NCBI GenBank assembly: GCA_903813345.2
Contig: CAIIXF020000012.1
Span: 32,618,501 to 32,682,500 of the forward strand
Source: Owenia fusiformis
Taxonomy: Eukaryota; Annelida; Polychaeta; Sabellida; Oweniidae
DNA length: 64,000 nucleotides
Direction of reading: 5' to 3'
The stretch's first letter is position 1. Each line of letters begins with the position of its first letter. Below, one piece after another: positions 23,992 to 35,819 of the stretch. The translations under genes and the position numbers were made by a program. Below the pieces are notes generated by a model, which did not search any database, was not told the origin of the DNA, and saw only the letters and a program-made list of their open reading frames with translations.

Positions 23992-24470
23992 CTCATACTT
24001 AAGTGGGTTTGGGGTAGATATCACCCGGGAATATATATCATATATGAGGAGCGGGCAGGATATATTGTATATGTCCCGCTCCAAGCCAAATGCGGGCAGA
24101 TATAATATATCCATCCCGCTTCCGGGAATTTTTCAAAAGTTTAAAAATCAACATTTTTAAAAAATTTTAAATTTTAAATTTTAAATTTTTTAAAGTTTAA
24201 ATGTTACAATTTCATTGTATTGAATAAAAAGAATATTACGAAAATGTTAAATATAAATTTTGCTTTTACTATAGGCCTATCTTGTCATTTGAAAAAGGTG
24301 GAAAAAGTTATATCTACCCTTAACCCACTCAAGTATGAGATACACCAGTTATGTACGGTCGGTTTTGGATATAGGGTATATCCTGAGGGATATATTTATA
24401 TCTCCCCGAGGGATCGAAGGGACCAAGGGGAGATATAAATATTTCCCAGTACATAACCCTTATATATTCA
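23992..24470. mobile_element. Inverted-repeat element, GGGTAGATAT/GCGGGCAGATAT family, copy 1
   Basis: Left end CTCATACTTAAGTGGGTTTG and its inverse CCCACTCAAGTATGAG bound about 350 bp containing GGAGCGGGCAGGATATATTG, ATGCGGGCAGATATAATATA and an AT-only tract. A second inverted module (TTATGTACGGTCGGTTTTGG against GTACATAACCC) follows directly. The same two modules occur together at 59847-60360, so they move as one element. No protein is encoded. Confidence 0.75.
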
Positions 24471-26159
24471 CTTACAAGGGCGTAACAAGCTTTCAGTCGG
24501 GGGATGCGATTGCCCAAAAAATTGTTTTGAATCTACAAAAAAAAGTATACATCTTCGCACACTTTAGTCACACATCAGCTAAGTTTACTTTTCTGAGTCA
24601 GTCCCCGGGGATTTATTTTATGATGTTGAGACGAAAGAGCCCTGGATGAAAGAAGAACTGCGTGCCCTGGGGCGAAAGAGATGAAGTGAAGTTCAAGCTG
24701 TGATAATGGCCAGGGACTGTTTTTTAGATGGAGATGCGTCCCTGGAAAATAGGCATGCATCATTCCTGAGCACCAAAGGTTTGTAGAAGATATTTCAAAA
24801 TGTTTCTTCCACAAGAACTGTGAGGAATGATCCGCTCTTTCATTTATTTGCCTTGTCTATCGTTGAATCCTGGTGCTAAGGGATGCTGAACTGCATTTAA
24901 TCTCATTTAATCTTGAAATTGTTTTGAGCAGAGACACGTAAATGTGTTGATGAAAAAGACAAACTAAAACAATTATATGACAGCGGGTATCACACCAAGA
25001 ATTTTGGTCCATAAAGCAAACCAAACGAGTTCAAGTGAAAACAGTTTTCTCAGCATTCAGTCGTGTACTGTAATCCCCAATGATAAATCACGGACGACAA
25101 TAACATAAGCTCATTAATTAATATGAAATGACCTCTAATGATTATTTTAAAGGTTTCCAGCACGCGGTTGTGTTGACATTACACCACACCCATAAATAAC
25201 AACCAATCAAAATCCTACATTTAATGCACACCCTAGAGGTCACACCCCTTTCCAACGAGTTCAAAATCCCCGGGAAATTAATGACGTCATAAACACGATT
25301 GCGCACGTTCTTTGCGCAGTTGCTGAAATCTTGGCCGGTGTCATTAAAATTTTGTGCTCGTAAATAATCTCCAAGTAAGTACGATTTATACAATAATTTG
25401 GTCAGATGCATATCTATCATGGTGTATTAATATCGTCTGCATGTTTGGACGATATTTGAAAGAAGTGAGATCGATTGAAATCATGGAAATCGGGGTCAAA
25501 ATGAAGAATGGCTTCATCAAAAAACAAGTTGTTGATCAAAAAAAAATTGTCGAATGATGTTGCCACATTTTAGACGAATAAAACAATATCTACTTCACGT
25601 TCGACACTTAATAAGGAAACAGATTTATCCTTGTGAAAGAGTTATTTTCTGAAAGCTTAGATAATTTGATTTATGATGTTTTTTCCTGAGATAAAGCTAG
25701 CCAATGTCATTGGGTTACTCTAACCTTGAACGACCTTGACAAGTGTATTTTATTAAATCATTCTGTAATCAGCTGGGGTCGAACCTGCTGACACTTTGTG
25801 CATTCATACAATGTAAAATGAGGTAGGGGATGAATGTTGTTATTAGATAGTATTTGAAGAAGATCCCATCATACCCATGCAAAGTTATTTTCAATTTGAG
25901 ATATGTGGCAGTGCTAATCTTCAATATCAATGTGTATGGACTAAAAGTCCCTAGTGGCGGGCAAAGCATTTGTCTAAGCTTCCACTAAAAGATGTCAAAA
26001 TCAAGTAAGACAAACAAATGGTTTTATGATGAAGGAGAATGTAATAGATAATAGTTTAATTTTGTCTGATTCTTATTTTCCATTGTCTGCCGTTATCGAG
26101 GCACTGGCTTTGGAATTTGCACTTGGATAAAACCAATTTTTCAGATACTGTGTACAGTG
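24471..26159. other. Gene-free stretch
   Basis: No exon with family similarity was recognised. A short open run at 24629-24685 (KEPWMKEELRALGRKR) resembles a phrase common in LINE polyproteins but is too short to call. The rest is AT-rich with no evident repeat. Confidence 0.4.
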
Positions 26160-27306
26160 CTCACCATGGTTGGTTGGTTAAGTCCATATATACGGTGCTA
26201 TCATGTCACCTAATAGTCTCTGGTGCTGTTTTTTCAATGGTGCTTTACTCTTGTGACTGTCTCTAGTGTTTTTGTAGATTCTTTTTATTTTTATTTTTGT
26301 TTTTTCTTAAAATCACTAAAGTTCCTTAGCTTGTAACTTATTTACATTTAAAGTTTATATGAGTTAGACAATTAAAATCTTTTTGTTTTCATCAAGAAGG
26401 TTGTAAAAGCGTAGTTCAACCTTTTGTTGATGTCTGGTTTTAGAGTTTTGTTCAGACCTGACAGAGTCTTGATGTCCAATTCTGGGTTATATTCACTTTC
26501 TAGAAGAATACTATTAGCCTCATAAAATAGTCTCTCACGAATCTCGCTGTATTTGGAGCAGTGGTGTATGAAATGATCAATGGTCTCTATCCTGTCACAG
26601 TTGTGGCACTTGTCTGAAGGGAGTATGGGATTGATTTTCTTTAGGTGGCTATTGAGCTTTGTATGGCCACTTAACATTTGGTTTGTAATGCAGAATGTTT
26701 TCCTGTTTTTCTCTCCCAGGATAGCTCTGGTTCCAACTTTTTCTATTGATCGCTGTATGTGGCTAACTTTTTTGGAATTATTATATTGTCTCTGCCACTT
26801 TGTCTGGACAGATTTATTGATCAAGCTGTATATATGCTGTTTGTTTATTTTAGCCTCAGCGTATTTTCCGCTTTTTGCAACTAATGCTGCCCGTTTAGCG
26901 TGACTGTCAGCCAGTTCATTGCCTTTGACATCAACGTGTCCTGGAACCCAATAGTATTTGATTGACAGACCTTTTTGTCTGATTGTTTTGCATGAGTTGC
27001 GAATATTTATGACTGTGTTAAGCTCATTTTTTGGAACGTTTGTTTCAAAGGCTGTGATAAGCGCTGGCTGGCAGTCAGAGAATAGTAGTATGTTGTTACA
27101 AAGTGGACTTTCTTGTAGAAAGGTGAGTGCAAGGTTGCTGGCCCTCACTTCTCCTACAAAGTTATTGCTTCTGTTGGAGATAGCTTGTTCTAAACAAATA
27201 GGTTCCCCTCTAAGACCTTGTAGGTATATAATCGCCGCAGAGCCAGTAGGTCCTGGATTGCCATATGCTGATCCGTCTGTAAAGACAATGGTTGCGTCTG
27301 CAGGGC
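26160..27306 (-). mobile_element. 5'-truncated LINE, RNase H and zinc-knuckle end of ORF2
   Basis: On the minus strand an open frame from about 27306 to 26372 encodes an RNase H domain: VFTDGSAYGNPGP, then FVGEVRASNLAL, FSDCQPALI and VPGHVDVKGNELADSHAKRA, giving the four acidic positions and the His of the family. A cysteine/histidine motif follows (CHNCDRIETIDHFIHHC). This is the C-terminus of ORF2 of RNase H-bearing non-LTR retrotransposons (I/Jockey-type clades). Reverse transcriptase and endonuclease are missing, so the copy is 5'-truncated; what remains is intact, implying recent insertion. The A-rich region below 26372 is its 3' UTR and the lower boundary is approximate. The truncation point coincides with a perfect 24-bp palindrome. 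Confidence 0.88.
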
Positions 27307-27328
27307 AGACGCAACCATTGTCTTTACA
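27278..27328. repeat. Perfect 24-bp-arm palindrome at the LINE 5' junction
   Basis: The first 24 nt of the truncated LINE (27278-27301) are perfectly inverted at 27305-27328 around a 3-nt loop (AGG). On the plus strand the inverted copy re-reads the LINE codons ADATIVFT and then departs into unrelated DNA. This is best explained as a by-product of aberrant target-primed reverse transcription. Confidence 0.9.
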
Positions 27329-29146
27329 TCTTGATTTTCTATCACAATTCCCATACCATGGTGATTTGAAACTTCATACTTTCCATAATGTTGAAATTGT
27401 TTTACATTTTGTATACTCTCAACTACTTATATATATAGTCACTTGAAAATTCTCTTCTTTTTAACATGGGTAAATCTTCACTTCAGCAAATATAGGTGCC
27501 ATTTATTTATGATAGGCACTGTATGTACATGTTTTCTGGCATTATATATCATGGATGTTTAACATCCAAAGTAAACCAGGTGAAAGAAAAGGCCAGACTC
27601 ATTAATATACAGACACCCTGACATTTATGTTTCATCACAAATACAAAATCAAACTTGGTATTTACTTAACTCAACATTGCTGTAAAGGTAAAGAGGTTTT
27701 CGAATATTTTTGTCAAATACAGCGCTGTTAAATATCATCTGCTAGATCTCTGCTGAAAATATTGTGATGGTGCTTGTAAAACACAAAAAAAGAAACTGAT
27801 GCATAATCCAGGAGGGGGGGGGGGGGGCACTATGGGGACATGGCGCTAAAGTGGGTCAATTTTTCACTGAACAATCCCTAGATGGTGGTTCCAATTTTGA
27901 CTAATTAGTGGGTCTTGTTTTTGAAAAATTACCACGAAATGGGTCTTTTCTTGAAAGAAATTCTCAACATCTATTTTTAGAGAAAAAATCCCTTTGTGTG
28001 AATGGATATTTTGCACAGTATATTGCACATTAACTGACATATATATAGATTGTATTGTAATATACATGTAGTTCATAAGCAGTACTTTGACCAGGTACCT
28101 ATCTCAACAATGTAAAGACAAACAGAAGATCAGTTAATTGACATTTCAGCAACTGTTTACTTCTCCTCACTGATTACAGTTGACCAAAGATGAACATTTT
28201 ACATCAACTCTTGAAATGTAAACTATTTCTTCAGTACTAACTTTTCGATGTCACTTTGACACCAACTTGCTCATCTAAAGTTCCTTCACCCCATGGCAGC
28301 AGGACATCATTTTGCCTGTAGAAAAAATCTAGTGGGATATTTGGGCTTGAATAGAATTTATTTTCAATTTGTGACAATAACAGTGATGTGAGGTGATTTA
28401 TTGTATTGAGTTCCATACCCAGCTTTTACCATAGAACTAACACCATTGGTTAGAGTAGAATTATCAGAAACTGATTTACTTTCTTCGTTACAAAGTATTT
28501 TAACAAAGGAGCTTTTTGTCAAATGCTTCATAACGATGCAATTTAACCCTGCTGTACACAACCAATATAATTCGGCGCCGTTTTGGCATCGAAAAAATTT
28601 GGCACTGTTCCGGCACCGTTTTGACACCGTTCCGGCACTGAAACCTTTTGACACCAAAATTTGCCACCGGGCTAGTCAGTCCATTTGGTGTCGAAACGGC
28701 ATCGAAAATCAGATTGCATTTTGGAGGTGTAATAGATACTATTGATTTGCCAATATTTAGTGACTTGCAATGTATGATTTAAATCTTTCAAATCTGTGCA
28801 TGATGATTTGAGGTAGTCTTATATGTTAAGATGATATGTACTAAGTTACCCCAAACCCAAATCTCCACTTGTGAATATCATTCATACTTTCACCAAAAGA
28901 TGGTAGGTAGATACTGACAAAAAAACTATTTGGGAAGTCAGTTAAAATCAGAACTGCCAGGAAAACATTCAATTGGTATAGATGGCAGCGCATTCAGAGA
29001 GCTAAAATAGGAAGATAGTTATGTGTTAGGAAAGATTCGTATACGGAAAAAGATGGCCCCCTTGCAGTGCTCTCTCCACTTTAAGGCCTCCAGTTACACT
29101 TAATTCATAATCATTCCTAGATGCTTTTGCAATAATTCAGTATGTC
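27329..29146. other. Intergenic stretch, no gene recognised
   Basis: AT-rich sequence with a run of G at 27813-27826 and a CACCGTTTTGACACCG-type repetitive patch at 28570-28710. No open frame resembles a known family. ORFs of 60-100 codons on both strands overlap each other and lack splice or composition support. Confidence 0.4.
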
Positions 29147-29332
29147 CAGGCCCGTAGCCAGGATTTGCCAAGGGGGGGGGGGGGGGGGGTCATTTTTCAA
29201 AAATTTCCAGGGGGGGTTCCTGGCCCAAATATTGCTAAAATCACTTGAGAAGTGCTCAAAATGGTGAAAAACTGCATGATTTTGAAAGAATCTTTGCGGT
29301 GCGAACCCCCCCCCCCCTTGGCTACGTGCCTG
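29147..29332. mobile_element. MITE, GGCCCGTAGCCAGG family, copy 1
   Basis: Starts CAGGCCCGTAGCCAGGATTT and ends with the inverse TTGGCTACGTGCCTG. The interior has a G-run, CCAGGGGGGGTT, AAAATCACTTGAGAAGTGCT, AAAACTGCATGATTTTGAA and a C-run. Fuller copies are at 42076-42261 and 63731-63940, fragments at 54085-54230, 58094-58140 and 58484-58560. G-runs and C-runs near the two ends would pair with each other. Confidence 0.85.
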
Positions 29333-30049
29333 ATGTCTCTTAAGATTAAGAAAATCCTAAAATGTTACAAAAACCTCAAGTGTTGCCATTAAAAATTACC
29401 TTAAAGATTGATTAACTGAATACATAGAACAAACTTCAATTGTTTATTCAAAGTCAAATAGTTCTGATTTTATAAAATAAATCGGATTTAGAAAGTGATA
29501 TGATACGACAAAGATGCATATCATCTAGAAACTGATAAGAGGGGGAACACTACTATGGGGGTACTGTCTTTCTTAAGGCCTGGACGTGTGGTGGGTTTAG
29601 TAGTTTCGAACACGCGGCCAAAGATCCCTGTAGTTCATACATGGGCTTTCAAGAGATGGTTCATGTAAAATAACCCAGGGACTTTCACAAGGTGAGAATG
29701 TTCTTCAAGGATATAAAGGTGAAACAGAACTAATTGGTTGGAAATAAACTCATCTCCAGATTCTCCCCATGTTTTGCTATTAGATGCTCTTTTATTGTAT
29801 TTTCCTTTCATCATGATTATTCCTGTTTTTGAGTATGTGTTTCCTTACGCAGTTTGTACATTTTGTTTGGGTGTATTTTTGATTTAACTGGTTAGTATTA
29901 GGGTATTTATGATATTAGCTCATGTGGAATTCAATAAATCTGTGAGGGATTTCAAACTGATAGATGATCTATCTAACTGTGTATTTTGGAGTTAAGATGG
30001 CCTCCTTATTTTTAATGAGCATTCCCAAAAATGTTGGGTGTAAACTGAG

Positions 30050-30208
30050 GTAAAATTAGCTGTGTTGAAAAAATTAGGTGGCAAGTGATTCTCATTTTAA
30101 GGTAATTAAGGTGTTGAAAAAATTATGTGGCTATCGATTCTCATTTTAGGGTAACTAAGGTGTCCAAAAAATTAGGTGTCTAGCAATTCCCATTTTAAGG
30201 TAACTAAG
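30050..30208. repeat. Three tandem copies of a ~58-bp unit
   Basis: Three successive units carry GTTGAAAAAATTAGGTGGC, GATTCTCATTTTAAGGTAA and TTAAGGT or ACTAAGGT, with a few substitutions. Intergenic or in the long 5' intron of aldolase. Confidence 0.8.
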
Positions 30209-31737
30209 TTGATGGACGTGATTATTCCAGACATCCTTTTTCATATTTGCTAAAATAGCTCTCTGCTTATGGTTATTTTGCCCCAGTTCTCTCTAAAATT
30301 CCAATGAACTTCCTGATTTTTTCATTTTTGCACAATTAAAAATCTAAACTTCACATCCAGTTGCTCTATTTCTTGTTTCATCCATTTTCCATGGATTTTT
30401 GGGTATTCCAAAACATGCCCCCTGACATTTAATCTTTGGGTTATACATACGTTAGTTTCGTCATAACTGGCAGATTTATCACCACAAGAGGCTGAAAAAA
30501 GTATTCATTACCAGTAGTACCTCAGCATAGCTGCTGTAACGTGCTGTTATGAATTTCATATTACCTTACTCTTCTCATTATGAGATGTTGGTTACCCTGA
30601 TCTTAGCATTAAATTCTCTTCCTCTGATTAGGAAGAATGATTTAACAATTTAGCATTCAACCAATCATTTTTGACCACTTCTGATTGGCTCACTAAGAGA
30701 TTGGATTTAATTACAATATAAGTGACATATTAATTTTCACAAGAAGCTAAAAAAAAGAATTAGGGCGAATGATTGAACAAGTTAGTATTCGTCCAATAAC
30801 CAGTTAAGTAGATAAGAGAATTTGATTGGCTCAACAAAAGAGTAGAGTTCATCATAAAAAAATGAGTGGAAGCCATTATCTTAAGAGTGTAGTGTCAATT
30901 TTCATTGCTTGTGAACAGGGTGAAACCTAGTTGTGTGCTATATATCAAATACAAAACCTTACCACAGAAATGCCCTGATAATAGTTAAACAATTACTCTA
31001 AGAAAGTTATTGAAATTGCATTATGATAATCAAAACTAACTGGTCTTTTTCAATGGGTTTTCGACTTGCCGGAATCCAATCGTAGGTCTTGTTTTGTAGT
31101 TTTTCAGTCCCATCTGGTTTTATTTAATTAAGATTTTGGCACGTTTTCATTCAACAAGATAGGATGAGTCTGGGGTATTCTAGCTTTGGAATCTGTTAAT
31201 TAGGGGGCAACCATTGCTTTTAATCCCCAAAAATCCAAGATGTGGATTTTTTTGGAAACAATCAGTAGATTGGAAACAAACGTTTTGGCTAATTGACATT
31301 GTTTTGGTGAATGTTGTCTGAGAAGCATGTCTCTATTTTTCAATATTAGAACTAGTAATTTTTCAAAAAAAGGTTACCCCATTCAAGATTTGATGGTCCA
31401 TCCCTTTGAGATCCATGCTTTGCTAGATTCTTTTACTACTGTGGAATGTATAGGGAAACACATAGGCAATTGCAAGATCTCATTTTCTAAGGTAGGCTTC
31501 GTTTACACATGTATCCTTTCACATTTTTAAATATTTAGAAATCTGGATATCTAGAGTCTTATAACAAGATGATTAGGATATTTGAATTTACATAATTGTG
31601 CTTTGAGTTTGTTCTTTAAATAAAATATAATTTCGAAAATTTTATCAGGAGTCATATTCTACCAAAAGTATTAGCTGTGAAAAATGCTAATGTTTGCTTA
31701 ATGGTGATCACGGTTTTCTATTTATTCGTTCTTTCAG

Positions 31738-31788
31738 AACAAATATGACGTCAACTAAAGCCGTCCCTCAGAGGCGGTGCCCCACATA
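31738..31788 (+). CDS. Candidate alternative N-terminal exon of aldolase
   Basis: A good acceptor (TTCGTTCTTTCAG, ending 31737) is followed by AACAAAT, an ATG at 31745 and 44 coding nt ending in a strong donor (ATA|GTGAGT). Spliced to the aldolase coding exon at 35813, the frame runs in phase through that exon's 7-nt leader into the standard ATG, giving a 17-residue extension (MTSTKAVPQRRCPTYPT). In-frame joining could be chance (roughly one in three for phase, with no stop). The acceptor implies a further 5' UTR exon upstream. Mammalian ALDOA also has a transcript with an extended N-terminus. Confidence 0.5.
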
Positions 31789-31921
31789 GTGAGTCTATCT
31801 AATCATGTGCTTTGATATTTTTGATATGTTGTGTCAAGCCTGTAGATCTGTAGCTTCTTATTTGAAAAATTTAATATAACTTTTAAAGGGGACTAAGGAC
31901 GAGAGTCAGTCTGGTGATAGG

Positions 31922-32010
31922 AATAGAAAAGAGGAGGAATATCCAAGTTCATCTATCATCTTTACTTGGAGATATGTGCATCTATGAATTGTGGGGTATT
32001 TCCTCTTGGG
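31922..32010. mobile_element. Short hairpin MITE, AGAGGAGGAA family, copy 1
   Basis: AAAAGAGGAGGAATATCC at the left and GGGGTATTTCCTCTTGGG at the right are imperfect inverses, with CATCTATCATCTTTACTTGGAGAT in the loop. A fuller relative lies at 35305-35441. Confidence 0.55.
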
Positions 32011-33338
32011 AGAGATAAATGTAGGATATTAGGATTCAATTTTCCTTGTAATGACTAAATGTCAAGTGAATAATCAGTAATGTTAGCACCTCAGTTGGAA
32101 TACTTGATTCCTATTGGTCAAAGAGCAGTTGATAGTCTTTACTATCGACCATGCAATGCATTGCAAGGATATAATTTGATATAAATTGATTTGATAACTA
32201 GCCATTGCAGATTCAGGTCTTGATTACCATTTACCATGGTGTTGCTTGTGTTCATATCCCAGACAACTTATGAACAACTACATAGGTAGAACCACAGGAA
32301 GAACTTTTGCAATTTCTTTCCCTAATTTGACAAGAGGTTAAAGCGACCCAGAGGCCCAAAATATATTCTCGTCAATATGTTAAATATATATGGTATTCTG
32401 TTTCAATCGATATATTTTTCTGATTCAAGGTAGGACTTTATAAAGTTGCTAAAACCTAGATTTCAGAAATATACATTTCAATTAAAAACATCAGTTATAG
32501 GTTAGGAATAGGAGAGTTTTCAGAATAATTATTGGAATATTGCCCTTTGGTTGGATAATCTTCAAAGTACAGTTGCTATGGTGTTTGCGTAATATTCTGC
32601 AAATATAAGCATCATTTTACCCTTTTATTTATGAAAACATTGACGTTTTGCTGACAAACATTGACATTTTTCCCAAAACATTGATGTTTTTCTGGCAGCT
32701 GTCAGTCATGAACTGTAAAATATTCTGCAGTCGATTAGGGTATTGATATCATATAAGCCATTACCTTTGAGGGTATTAGTTTTCATCATGCCCTAAAGAA
32801 GGGCATGTTGCCATAGGCTTGGTGAGCTTTGTGGTTTCACTTTTCTGTGAGTAAACTGCATGTAGAATATTCTAGGGTATTGATAATTGATATCATATAA
32901 GAACCTTAATTGGCATTTATGTTTTAGGCTCTAGTAGTTTAATATCATCCTAAAAGAATGTTGGGTGTATAAAGATATTCTTTTTGCATATAGGCCTATC
33001 CTGAAAACTGGTCAACAGATTGATTTGGAATTTTCGGGGGTTATTTCTTGTGATATGAAAATCTAGATGTAGTTAAAGTTTTGGGCATGATAAGGGGGTA
33101 GTTCTGCCCTCATGTCCACATAATCTATTTTTATGTAGATGTTCTTGTATAGAGCTAGAGCCTTTGTGTATTACCCATTCTTGATACAGGAAGAGGGTGG
33201 GGGGCAGAAACCAGGTGTGAGACTAGTGAGAGTACATCAGTTAAGAAGTTAAAATACCAACCATATGATAGTTATTTAGAAAATGAGAAATGTTAGTTTA
33301 AACTAGTTTCTTATCTGTTCCTGCAAGAACCAATATCA

Positions 33339-33670
33339 CCTTCAAACCAAAAAGAATTTGTAATAGGCCCTATTACTTGAACATTTCATCATTGTCTAAA
33401 CGATTAAGGGATCATATGAGCTTAGAGGAGATTTAAGTTGGAATGACACTTTTGAATCCAAAAAAGAATTTGTAAAAGTCCCTATTACTTGAACGTTTCA
33501 TCATTGTCTAAAAGATTAAGGGATCATATGAGCTTAGAAGAGATTTAAGTTGGAACGACACTTGAATCCGAAAAGAATTTGTAAAAGTCCTTATTACTTG
33601 AACATTTCATCATTGTCTATAATATAAGGGGTCATACATAGGGATGCATATCAGCTTAGAGGTGATTTAG
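33339..33670. repeat. Three tandem copies of a ~115-bp unit
   Basis: The phrase AAAAGAATTTGTAA[T/A]AG, CTTGAACATTTCATCATTG, AAGATTAAGGGATCATATG and AGATTTAAGTTGGAA recurs three times, with the third copy more diverged (GGGGTCATACATAGGG). Non-coding, upstream of aldolase. Confidence 0.85.
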
Positions 33671-34350
33671 TACACAGCTCTATTTTTTGTCTTATTAAAG
33701 GAAGTTGAAAGTATAGAAAGTGTTAATTGAAATACACATTCAAACCAAAAATAATTTAGAAAAGTATGTTGTCAAAAAGATTAAGAAGACTAAATCTAAG
33801 ATGGTATTAACAGGGTCCTACTCTTATATTTTTTGTAAAATTATTCCAATCATTTTTGTTTGAAACTTTCATGATTTTACTTTGTTCCAATGTACTTTCA
33901 AATGTAATGTAAAATATTAATTTGTTGATGAAGTATTGTGAGATAATCCCCTATATCTTGAGGCATGTTAAGTGAGACTGCCTCCTGGCACTAACAAAAC
34001 CAACATTAGGCCATTCAACCTAAATATGTGTTTAACATCCACTCTTTTCTAAGACTGGCAGGTTTTCAGTGTAAACAAAGATTTTTTGTAATGACCTTAT
34101 TATTTAGTTAGAAATAATCCAAATGGCAAATTGCAACAAAAATGTTATCTGAGATATTTATTAAAATAGTTTATGACTGACGTTAAACATACAAATATAC
34201 AATTAATTTTGGATGGCCTTATGAAGGTAATCATGTTTTTTAGACTAACACATGTTTCTTTCTGTAGACTTAACCATCAAGCATGTGTTTAAGATGTTGC
34301 AATAATGTTATCTCACTAAGTTGTGTTTTGTAAAGGGTTCATAGTACATA

Positions 34351-34560
34351 CACTCCCCTCCATAAATTTGGTAACTGGTTGTTTTCATCTGATGGCATAT
34401 TAAAGCCTATCAATGTTAAAACCTTGATTTTCTACCTTATTACAGTAGTTAAGAAATGTATGACAAATTTGATAATTTCTATTAAATCGCAAATCGTTAA
34501 CAGGCTCTGATAAGTGATCCGAAAGGGGACTTCTGGCTTTCAAACTTATGGAGGGGAGTG
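34351..34560. mobile_element. TA-flanked MITE, CACTCCCCTCCATAA family
   Basis: The 210-bp unit begins CACTCCCCTCCATAAATTTG and ends with the inverse CAAACTTATGGAGGGGAGTG, flanked by TA on both sides, which is the Tc1/mariner-type target duplication. The same terminal phrase marks longer relatives at 53367-53762 and 56877-57364. Confidence 0.85.
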
Positions 34561-35304
34561 TATATGTACACATCATTCTAATACTATGATTAAATCTGTA
34601 TTACAAAACTAAAGGAATTGATATTGGGCTTTGATCTCTCACTATGTGTACATCTATACATCGTTTACATTTTCCTATTATCTAGGAATCTACTTTTAAA
34701 ACAAAACTATCTTGAGGGTTTCTATGTAGATTCATCTCCCTGGTAATACATTAAATACAGTGATCTCCTCATGTCACTTTTACCAGCCCCCCCCCCCCCC
34801 CCCACTTGAAACCAAAGGCCCCCCAGTTGGCACCCTGCACTTCAACTTCTGATTTGAAAAATGAGTGAAGTGGGGGAGAACACTGAAATATAACTTGAGT
34901 TCATTAAATATAATTTTAGTTCTTAAAGCAGGTTGGATGACCAGCAAACCGTCGAAAATAAATCTTTATTCTCTGAAGTTAATGAACGAAAGTTATATTT
35001 AATGTCTTGAGGGTTATCATAGCTATAGTTAGCACTATGCAATATTTGGAATCCAGATTTCACTTGCTGATATCAAATAGCGTAAATGAAGTTTTTTTCA
35101 AATGAAATCAAGTCATTGAAAAGGTTAGTTATATGTATGCTGGCTTCAACAAGTCATTGGCCTTAAGTTAGGTGAGGAAATAAGGTCACCTTGTTTGGAT
35201 CATTTAGATTTGCCCTTGAAGTGAGTGTGTTTAGCAATTTTGCATGTTGCATCTTGGAATACAAACTACAACTATGATGATATAAAATGGATGATCTATT
35301 TGAA

Positions 35305-35441
35305 AATAAGAGGAGGAAATACCCCAGCATTAATAGATGAGCCTATCTCCATGTTAAGATGAACCTCTAAACCTCTTGAGGTTCATGTCTAGATAATCAT
35401 CTCTATAGATGGGTGAATTCTGGGATATTCCCCTCTTTTTA
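35305..35441. mobile_element. Hairpin MITE, AGAGGAGGAA family, copy 2
   Basis: Left AAGAGGAGGAAATACCCCAG pairs with right TGGGATATTCCCCTCTTTTT, and ATGAACCTC with GAGGTTCAT around a short centre (TAAACCTCTT). Lies about 370 bp before the first standard aldolase coding exon. Confidence 0.75.
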
Positions 35442-35819
35442 GAAAACAATCACTACAGTGCTCTCCAAAATTTTTTATGAGGGATTTTCTTTTTAAGTGG
35501 AACATTTTATGATTATTTTATTTTTGTATAACATTATTGGAGTAGCATTAAATTATTAGCAGACCAAGTCGGTATTATGCTGTAACTCACATATTCATTC
35601 ATGCCGTGGACACATTTGCTCCGATTTTCAACACGGGCACCCGTCCAAAGAGTATTTTGTTCAAAACAATTGCAAAAATATACCTCAAATAGCAGGAGAT
35701 TTGAGAAAATTGCCTCATATAGGCCTGTTGATCTCTTTGCTCTATAATACTCTTTAAGTTACAAAAAACCTATGCCACATAGTACTCAAAAGTTACATTG
35801 TTGTTATTTCAGTCCCACA

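Noticed and set aside
24629-24690. Short LINE polyprotein phrase (KEPWMKEELRALGRKR)
   Set aside because: Resembles a phrase seen in LINE ORF2 but is under 20 codons before a stop; not enough to annotate.
27813-27826. G-run, and C-runs at 15911 and 34786, as functional sites
   Set aside because: Homopolymer runs recur within MITE fragments and elsewhere; assembly length is also unreliable for them.
28560-28720. GGCACCGTTTTGACACCG-rich patch as a transposon end
   Set aside because: Repetitive wording but no paired inverted end or target duplication could be fixed.
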